Source of the DNA: Lunularia cruciata
Lineage: Eukaryota > Streptophyta > Marchantiopsida > Lunulariales > Lunulariaceae
Assembly: GCA_948567375.1 (NCBI GenBank)
Contig: OX419756.1
Span: forward strand, 62,040,552 to 62,104,551
Reading direction: 5' to 3'
Length of the DNA stretch: 64,000 nucleotides
Position 1 is the stretch's first letter; each line of letters starts with the position of its first letter. The notes under the pieces are model-generated. The model saw nothing but the letters and a program-made list of their open reading frames with translations. It was not told the DNA's origin and did no database searches. This document shows, in pieces, positions 56,771-64,000 of this stretch. A program made the translations under genes and the position numbers.

Positions 56771-58057
56771 ATGGCATCATCCATTTCAGCTTTCAATAGT
56801 TTTGTTACTTGGCCTGGTGAGTTATTGGAGGGGAATGCCCATGTAGAGGATACTTCAATACTAGAGGAGATCACTTGGATTGGGAGTATGAGCTGGATTG
56901 TTTCATCCACCTTGGATGTTCCTTTGTGGAGTTTAGAGGAGGCATTGCAGCAGCATGCATATCAGTTAGTGCAGTAGGCTTGGAGTGGAGCCTTTGTACC
57001 ACTAGCAGACCAATGTCAGGATGAGCCTCTAGAGTCAATTACCTTGACACCTTTGGATACCACACTGATTGCTTGGCAGTATCCAATAGAGGGAGTATAT
57101 CTATTGTAGTTGTTTGGTGGGATTAGCACTAGACTAGATGTGGTTCTACAGGCGGGTATACGAGTATAGAGGTACTTGTATGTGGAGAGAGATGAGATTG
57201 CTAGGCAAGTCTCACTCCATCATGTGGCACACCTGGCCTATTGTTATCTTGAGTTATTACCAATGTCAGCAATTAGGGGTAACCAGAAGGGCCTACCAAT
57301 AGAGATTTCCTTATTGGAAGCGGATGATCTGGAGAGGCATGGGCCAATCCATTTGGTGATTTCTAGATGGCCATGTTAGGGACATATGCATGTTGGCCGT
57401 GGTTTGGGTCTTCAAGATCCTCATTTGGGTGTGTTTTGGGAGAGGTTACGGATACTTTGATATCTCCAAGTTTATCAGTCCGTTTTTCTAGCTTAAATGT
57501 TGGAGAACTTCTCTTTGATGGATGATTCTTGCACCTGGGTGGTGGTGTGTACACATCAGGTCCATTCTTGGATGTGACTTTTTGTTTTGTTAAATAAAGC
57601 TAGAGTGGGATCACGGGCTCATCATCTTTGTCTTTGGTGGACTAACCTCTTACCCAAAGAGGTTCTACTGCGTGCATATGATGGGATTGAACGACTAGAC
57701 CACATCATTATTGATGACATCTTGGATGTTGTGCGTCAATCTCAAATAGTGGTAGTGGTTGATAGATCACCTATGGCAATGATGAACCTAGTTGGATAGC
57801 CTAGAGGCACTTTTACCACACTTATGAGTTTCCCAAGCTCTCATGCTTCTAAAGAGGGAGGTCTTGGACTAGTTTGGGACTCACAATTACAACAGTTGGT
57901 GGAATCTAATGCCAATGAGAGAGAGCAAGCAATGGATTTTCACACAAGTATTAGCACTAATCTAGTAGTGCCCAAGGTATCCAAGCATTAGGTGTTAGGT
58001 CAAGCTATGGAACTAAATTGTTTGACCTAGATTGTGAGCCTTGGCTTGGTAGAGTAG
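56771..58057 (+). pseudogene. DNA cytosine-5 methyltransferase domain carried by a retrotransposon
   Basis: One reading phase from 56771 to 58057 (about 429 codons) with ten internal nonsense codons and no frameshift seen. Motif I LFGGISTRLDVVLQAG at 57110; motif II acidic residue in YVERDEIARQV at 57173; motif IV GPIHLVISRWPC with the catalytic Cys codon TGT at 57374 and the following Gln replaced by TAG 57377; motif VI LENF at 57500 (usually ENV); motif VIII GSRAHHLCLWWTN at 57608; motif IX NEREQAMDF at 57914; motif X VLGQAMELNCLT at about 57992. The order I-IV-VI-VIII-IX-X is the canonical one, not the permuted order of plant DRM. The ISTGL-, FENV- and SRAHRxR-like wording recalls the DNMT3/DRM group (inference). 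It sits between retropepsin and RT of a gypsy element. This copy cannot make the enzyme. Confidence 0.85.
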
Positions 58058-58452
58058 CGTAGGATGTGCTTGATATACATCACCACTTGGACACTTGTTA
58101 GCCTTGTGCCTATTGAGGTAATCTAGGCACATGCTGGGGGCGATGGACCAAGTAGACATAGGACACAAGCAGTAGCTACTAGGGAGAATGGTCTACTTGG
58201 AGTCCACTTAGGTGAGCGTGGGCTACTTGGATTACACCCTTGGTCTATTGGGATGCTATTAGAGGATGTGTGGAGCTTGCAGCCATAGTGGAGGGAGATT
58301 TTCACACAAAGGTTGGGACTTCTAGTGGTTGGGAGCATGACACTTTTGCTTCCAAGGGTCCAGTGTAGCAACTAGTTAGTAAGTCTTCCACTCCTACAAT
58401 AGTTATAGAGGATACTTGGGAGCCAGATCTTGGACCCAAGCTTACAAGAGAA
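58058..58452 (+). pseudogene. Linker between methyltransferase and RT
   Basis: Same frame as the methyltransferase, with LGERGLLGLHPWSIGMLLED, WREIFTQRLGLLVVG and EDTWEPDLGPKL, and interrupted by stops. No domain recognised. A frameshift at about 58450 leads into the RT frame. Confidence 0.5.
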
Positions 58453-58838
58453 TAAAGATAAAGAGTTTGGAGGTTCTTGAGGAGCTACATGAGTTGTTTT
58501 GCCTTTAGTATAAAGGAATTGGGTACTCTAAAAGGACATGGTATTTGGATTCAGCTTACTACCAATACACCAATTTTCCAATGTCCTTATTGATATAGTG
58601 ATATGGAGAGGACATTGATTTAGAGTAGAGTTGGAGTAGAGACCTTTTTGAGGCTAGTTTGGTGGAGATTTCATATAGAGAGTATGCATCAACAATAGTG
58701 ATGCCAGCCAAGAAGGATATGCATAGCAACTACACAAATAGGCAAATGTGTGGAGATTACCATCATATTAACCGATAAATTAAGGTTGATTGGTATGCCA
58801 TGCCTACACTGGAGGAAATCTTTGATGTGATTGAGCAT
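58453..58838 (+). pseudogene. RT N-terminus of the methyltransferase gypsy element
   Basis: Frame beginning VLEELHELF, then GIGYSKRTWYLDSAYYQYTN and YGEDIDLE, and then the RT fingers: YASTIVMPAKKDMHSNYTN, QMCGDYHHIN, MPTLEEIFDVIE. It stops abruptly at 58838 where a minus-strand chromovirus begins. The fingers match 38140-38330 closely, linking that RT fragment to this element. Confidence 0.8.
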
Positions 58839-60852
58839 CCTTCTTTGGAACAAATAGTACTGGTGCTCCCCAAGAAGAGGTACTATGTCATATGAAATCC
58901 TTCTCCAACAACTCTGTAAGTGTTGTTCACAACTCCTCCAACTCCTTTGGTGAGAGCCAATAGATTGGTCTACTCATTGGAGTACTCCCTGGCAATAACT
59001 CTATCTTGAAGGGCATACCTCAATTGGAGGGTAATCCCTTTGGCAAATCATCTAGAAACACATCTGCAAACTCTTGAACTATCCAATCAACCATTGCTTG
59101 ATGAGGCTCTTGACCCTCCTCAGATTGTTCTTGTGCAATCTGCTTGATCCACACCACAAATACAGACTTATCTTCCTTTAAAGCTTGCTCTATGGCTGCT
59201 TTACTAACAAAATTTGCTTCTAGGGACTCATCTCTCTTCCAAGCTTGCTCCATGGTTGCCTTCTTTGCAAACTTCCCATTTTGGGACTCATCTCCCTTCC
59301 AGATTCACTCTATGGCTGACTTCTTGACAAATTTCTCATCTTGGGACTGACTATCTTTAGGTGTCTTACTCAAAGGTTCCAAACAACCTAATCAGAAATT
59401 CTTACCTTGGTGTTGTACTTGAATTTGTCATCGGGTCCAATCAAATTGAACATTGTGACGTTCAAGCCAAGGTAAACCCAAAATGATATCATAATGTAGA
59501 GGTGCCACTACAAACCTCATACACTCCAAATAATCCTTCCCTATCTTGAAGGTAACAAGATGTGAGGTGCGGAAAACAGAACCCTTTCTACCATCCGCCA
59601 TCATCAAACTTCTACCAAACATTGGTTTGATAGGAATACCCAATTCCTTTGCTACTTGCATAGACATGCAATTCTATGAACTTCCAGAATCAACCAAAAT
59701 CCTACAACCCCAATTAGATATCATACCTTGCAAGTGAAGCAAACTTACATAAGTCAAGCCTTCAATACCATTGGAACAAATCAAGCTCCTAGTAGGTGGG
59801 CCAAAATCTCCTACTAGGATTCCTTGTTTCCTTGATCATTTTGTTCCATAATCTCTATTTGGGCAACTTGTTTTGGTTGCCCATTCCTAAGAGGGCATTC
59901 AGTAATGCGATGTCCAATTTGGCAAAAATATAAACAATCTCTATTTTGTTGCAATCTTTCTCTATCCGCTATACCAAGTAGTCTCTATTTGATAGCATCA
60001 ATCTCCATTGGTTTTGGTTCTTCCACTTGTGCATAGTGTACTGGTAGGCCTTGTGTAGATCAAGGGCAAGACCAAGTTGTTGCAACCAAGGAATTAAAGC
60101 GCTTAGCCAATTGCATGACCTTTTCTACATTTTGTGGTTCATGCATGGTCACCTCCAATTTGGTTTGGGACTTCAATCCCTACACAAATTGATCCAAAAC
60201 TTCACCTTATTGTATATCTGAAATATGCATGATGATGTTCTGAAATTGTGTGATTTAGCTCTTTATTGAGCCAACTTGCTTCAACTCCGCCAATTTATCT
60301 TGTGTGGCACGGGTGGCATTTATGGTTTGAAAGCGATCCAATATTGCATCCTTGAACTCTACCCATGTCAAAATTGGTGCAACAATCTGTCTTTCAACTT
60401 ACTCCACTCAAAATTGCCACCAAAGTTTTGCCTCACCATCTAGTTGGCTAGAGGCCAAGAGAATCTATTTCCGTTCATTTTGAAGATTGGTGGCTTCAAA
60501 GTAACATTTGTAGTCAAACACAAAATTCTCCTTGTGCCCGGAAGATTCTTGCCTTGAAACACCTTGGGTTTTGGAAATTGAATGCAATCTTCTCCATCCC
60601 AAATTGGTGCTCTCTCTATTTGTTCTTGTCGTTGCTGATCTTGTTCATCCAGCAATTAAGTCAGGTGCTCAATTTGTTGCTGCAATGCAAGGATGAGGTC
60701 CGTTATTGCCGCCATAGCTATTACTCTATCCCACTACTCCCACTTTATCTAATTGATTAACATATAGATGCAACACATCCACCGTTCCCCATAAGTTACA
60801 ACCAGAGGTATCAAGGGTCCTCAGAGATGGTGATCATATGTAGAAAATCTTT
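58839..60852 (-). mobile_element. Minus-strand chromovirus fragment (gag-PR-RT start)
   Basis: Minus strand: gag from about 60850 (MLDEQDQQRQEQIERAPIWD at 60655 within the first part, VFQGKNLPG), zinc knuckle at about 59950-59900 (IGHRITECPL), protease 59667-59428 (MSMQVAKELGIPIKPMFGRS, FVVAPLHYDIILGLPWLERH) and the start of RT 59253-59020 (FADVFLDDLPKGLPSN) to about 58850. No LTRs are attached and both ends are abrupt. The protease frame is open, but the active-site Asp region upstream of it contains a stop. Same family as 43313-51904. Confidence 0.85.
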
Positions 60853-62204
60853 GTCACGCCATTTGTAGTTCCACGTCTAGATGCTCAGACACTGGAGTTC
60901 CAGTGATAGTAGTTAGAGTTATTTCAGTAGTATCTCAGAGACTACTTTCCGACGGTCAGATTTGGTGTTCGGGGTACTGACTTCACGGTAGGGCCCACCG
61001 TCACTTTGCACCATTTGCACCGTCGAGTGTGCCGTCAGCGGGACCGTTAGGGTTTCAGGGCTAGCTCGAGTCCAGGGGTATAGTTTCAAAGTGAGCTCCA
61101 GAGAGCTCACTTCTCTGATGTTGAGCCTTCGAGTTCCTAGCTATGGTGGACAGAGGCAGGCGAGCGTCACCTAGATTCTCTATGCTTGAGTGGGTGTGGC
61201 TTGACTGTAATCAGTGCCCAATTGTTGGCAGTTTATAGAGTGACAGATCAAGTACTGATTTGAGTTGAGTTGAGTGGAGAATGTTAAGCAATCTGATTAC
61301 ATCAGAGAAGTGAAGTCAGGGGGAAATTGGGTGCAGGAACGTTGAGTGTTGGTGGTATCTCCAAGCTCGGTGGATCGTGGTAGCTCGATTCAAGTTCTGT
61401 GTTTCCCTAGTGTGCAGAAGCTCGTTCAGTTGATGCAGATTTGGCAGTTAGGCGGACGGTGTGCGGAAGCGCTGGCCAAATTTTGAGCAAAGAAGGAGCA
61501 ATTTTTGAGCATTGTTGTGATTTTGAGCTTAGGAGGTGAAGGCAGGACCAATCTGCTGCGAGTTGGGCTCAGAAAGTGAAATTGAAGGTGGAGTTGGGAA
61601 GCTCTTCTCATGAAATTGTGATTTGGAAAAACCCGTTTTGTCAATTTGGCTCGAGTGGAAAGTTAGCGGGGGATTTGGCGGACATCCATCTTTAGGGTTT
61701 ACGTCAGATTTTGGGCCAGAATTGGAGGAGTTTCGCTGTTTGGCCAGATTTGGAGAAGTTTTGCTAGTTTGGAGGAGTTTCATAGATTTGGAGAAGTTTC
61801 GCCAATTTTGGAGGAGGTTCGAAGTGGCAACAAGAAAGGCCTCATTTGGGCGTTTAGAGGCTTCAAGGCATAGGGCGAGAAGCTACGAAGGCCTAGAAGG
61901 GCCAGAAGGGCCAGCAAGCTAGGTTGCTGGCGTGAGACTAGCTAGTTTAAAGTAGATCTTGGTCATTGGTTGGCAAAATCTACCTTTCTTGCTAGATTGT
62001 GCGCAACAGGGTTTGACCCCTAGATCTCTTGTTCCTAGACTGGTGCCCTAGCCAACTAGTCCACCCTCACTTGTTGTCCTAGTGACTGCGCCACTGTTAT
62101 CTATACACATGTAGCTTTGGCTAGGAGAGGCAGTTTGATCCCATTCTTGGTGATCTTGGTAGCTTAGGACTTAAAGACGAACTACTCTTATGTCAAATGC
62201 CAAA
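60853..62204 (+). repeat. LTR and leader of the methyltransferase-PHD gypsy family
   Basis: 60853-61270 matches 53025-53460. The sequence then continues, GC-richer, to a possible primer-binding site TGGTGGCAGAGTC at 62205-62217. This would make the LTR at least 1.3 kb, truncated at its left end by the chromovirus fragment. There is no convincing TATA box. The boundary and the primer are inference. Confidence 0.5.
61995..62070 (-). other. tRNA-like sequence (SINE head or tRNA pseudogene)
   Basis: Minus strand reads GGTGGACTAGTTGGCTAGGG, A-box-like, then after about 30 bp CTAGGGGTCAAACCCTG, B-box-like. Spacing suits a tRNA, but the D and anticodon stems do not close properly and the T-loop lacks one T. 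It lies in the leader of the gypsy element. Confidence 0.3.
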
Positions 62205-62526
62205 TGGTGGCAGAGTCAATCCCGTGTTGTGTTATGAGATGGAGGGTTTTTGTTTAGATTTCTTGTGATTGGATCCCCTCCATTCTTTGCTTCCTATTTG
62301 TGCACCACTTGTGTGAGGTGCCCTGACTTTTGACGTTGGTGCTCTGGTGTGCTCTCGGTGGTGAGGCTGGAGTGATGACCAATCAGACTACCTTTGTTTC
62401 TCTTCGGTGAGGCAGGAAGTGATGACCTACAGACCGTGAGAGTGCGTGTTATGATGGCAACTTACAGGTTGCCCTTCCCCTAGTGTAGTTATCTCGGTTA
62501 GAGTTACATTAGTGGGTGGTGTCTAG

Positions 62527-63960
62527 TTGGTGTTGGCACGTGGTGGTGTTGGCACTTGGTGGGGCACTTGCGGTTGTGACTTGCGGTTGCAGTTGGTAGT
62601 TCGGGTTTGCTGTTGCAGTTACGTGGTCACAACGGAGTTCTTTGGAGATTCCAAAGGAGTTAGCCCTACAGTACGCAGTGGGTTTACTCGGAGTGGTGCT
62701 CGGTATCAGCTTGTATCTCAGGTCCCAGTGAGGGAGGAGATTGACTCTGAGTTGGAGTTCGACACAGGAGTTGATTCAGTTGAGAGTGCACTTGGTGTGT
62801 CCGCACCGTTGTTGTGGGACATGGATGGGGCCTCCAAAGGCCCTAGGCATTACTCTGGTACAGTGGGTACCATTGAGTTGGATGACTTCATCCAGGAGTT
62901 GGATAGTTGGTGTGATCTGCAACAGATGCGGAACCCGACTTTGTTCACACCCTTCATGGCATGGAAGGGGTTATTTCAGCATCTGGAGGGTCCGCCGATG
63001 GATGATTACCATGAGTTTAGGAGAGCTCATTTGGAGGAGATTGAGTTATGGAGACAGTATTGGTCTCCACACTATGTCTCCATCACTTCAGGCTCGGTGG
63101 CCAGGAGTAGATCAGTTGTACCCACGAGTTCTAGCTCGAGTAGTGTTGGTGGAGCTAGTGGAGGTGCACTAGCTGGAGATAGTGCTACTACGAGTGGAGG
63201 TACCGCTGCAGGAGGTGGTGTGGTACCACATAGGAAGAAATTACATAGGAAGAAATCCACCATGGGGTTAAACCCCCATGGTGGATTTCTTCCTATGTTT
63301 GAGGCAAAACTACCAGGGAGTGCGGACTGACAAGCTGAGGAGCTTGTAGGAGCTCCAGCGGAAGGTTGGAAAGAGCCTACACGAGGCATACACTCGCATG
63401 AGGCGGCTGATCAGTTTCACTCAGGGAGTTACTGAGGCCCAGGCAGTCCAGTTTTGGTATGGGATACTGGACAGGGAGTTGTGATGTAGAGTTTGTGATG
63501 CTACGTTGTTGCAGGCTACTTTGCCCACTTTGGCAGTAGTCTTTGGTTTGGCTGAGCGTATTGAGCTCAACATGGTGGAGGAGAGAGTGGTGACAGCTAG
63601 ATTTGGTAGAGACATCTCATCCACGGTTGTGACTTCTTTCGAGTGCAGCAGATTGCACCACGCCCAGTTGGTTTTTGAGGACAAGGTGGACAGCCCAGAT
63701 CCTATGGAGCGAGTGGAGGGCCTAGTGGAGTTAGACCCTTACCCTCATTTTCGGGTCAGCAGCAGCCAGTGAGTGGTGGTGTTGCTTGTTGGACTTGTGG
63801 TGGACCTCACCATAGGAGAGAGTATACTCAGGGCAGCAGACCTGATACCTCTGGTGCATCACAGCCAGCACAGAGGCAGCGTGAGCACTGCCACAGATTT
63901 GGTCACACTAGTGACCGGTGTTTCGACCTACACCCGGAGTTACGGAGTGGTAGGGCTGCT
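62527..63960 (+). pseudogene. gag of the methyltransferase-PHD gypsy family, cut by window end
   Basis: The open frame to 63330 (267 codons) includes VREEIDSELEFDTGVDSVES, a segment with YSGTVGTIELDDFIQELDSW, WKGLFQHLEG, ELWRQYW and a Ser/Gly-rich linker. After a frameshift near 63340 the capsid C-part continues: LHEAYTRMRRLISFTQGV, FWYGILDREL, LAERIELNMVEERVV (63360-63610). Knuckle region 63795-63930: CWTCGGPHHRRE and CHRFGHTSDRCFDLHPELR, the second close to CCHC with one Cys replaced by Phe. The true start is uncertain, since the first ~35 codons are low-information. It is probably dead because of the frameshift. A perfect hairpin lies at 63243-63298, next to the frame break. Confidence 0.75.
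63243..63298. repeat. 25-bp perfect inverted repeat with 6-base loop
   Basis: Arms 63243-63267 and 63274-63298 are exact reverse complements (ACATAGGAAG... and ...CTTCCTATGT) around TTAAAC. The first 13 bases of the left arm are also directly repeated at 63228-63240. It lies inside gag, just upstream of the frame break. Confidence 0.95.
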
Positions 63961-64000
63961 ATGGCAAGTAGTAGAGGAGCTCCAGTTCATGGAGGACGAG

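Noticed and set aside
58058-58452. Second domain of the methyltransferase, such as a target-recognition region
   Set aside because: Motifs IX and X lie upstream at 57914-58030, so the domain is already complete before this stretch.
61623-61922. 99-codon plus frame in GC-richer DNA
   Set aside because: Lies in the LTR/leader upstream of gag, repetitive FGEVLL/FRQFW wording, no domain; probably chance in TAG-poor sequence.

Overview
The window looks like intergenic heterochromatin from a large, repeat-rich land-plant genome. A gymnosperm is my best guess and a fern is possible; this is an inference from texture, because no marker gene settles it. Nearly everything recognisable is decayed LTR retrotransposon: Ty3/gypsy chromoviruses, a second gypsy lineage, Ty1/copia, and an unusual gypsy family. 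Many pol reading frames keep their phase over kilobases and are broken mainly by point nonsense codons and G-to-A type replacements, as expected for old, heavily methylated DNA. No rRNA, CRISPR array, operon or convincing multi-exon host gene was found.

Layout. 1-4362 and 30294-34205 are two copies of one segmental duplication; each carries an intact 158-codon frame for a secreted proline-rich protein (2671-3147 and 32557-33033) and a pair of ~300-350 bp tandem repeats. An AT-rich non-coding repeat (E) occurs three times (4363-6600, 17162-19240, 36811-38090). 7050-16250 (block A) and 19240-27640 (block B) are diverged copies of the same minus-strand mosaic: gypsy RT/protease/gag, chromovirus RT/protease, copia LTR, copia pol. 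Block B also holds a solo LTR with a 5-bp target duplication. 34206-36080 is single-copy, with one weak candidate first exon.

41-64 kb is the most informative part. A gypsy element reading plus (RNase H and integrase N-half, 42230-43312) is split inside its integrase by a minus-strand chromovirus (43313-51904, TTTTG target duplication). That chromovirus is itself split by a plus-strand chromovirus (44716 to about 51064), whose 3' end was lost in a microhomology deletion. Integrase resumes at 51905 and ends in a PHD-type zinc finger where chromoviruses carry a chromodomain, followed by LTR-like sequence. Another fragment of apparently the same family (55619-58838) reads protease, then a DNA cytosine-5 methyltransferase domain with motifs I, IV, VI, VIII, IX and X, then reverse transcriptase. 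A third piece (60853-64000) supplies LTR, leader and gag, cut by the window end.

Read together, the fragments imply the gene order LTR - gag - protease - C5-methyltransferase - RT - RNase H - integrase - PHD finger - LTR: a retrotransposon that carried both a chromatin reader and a DNA-methylation writer. That assembly is inferred from several broken copies; no single copy here is complete. It is the main candidate for an undescribed system.
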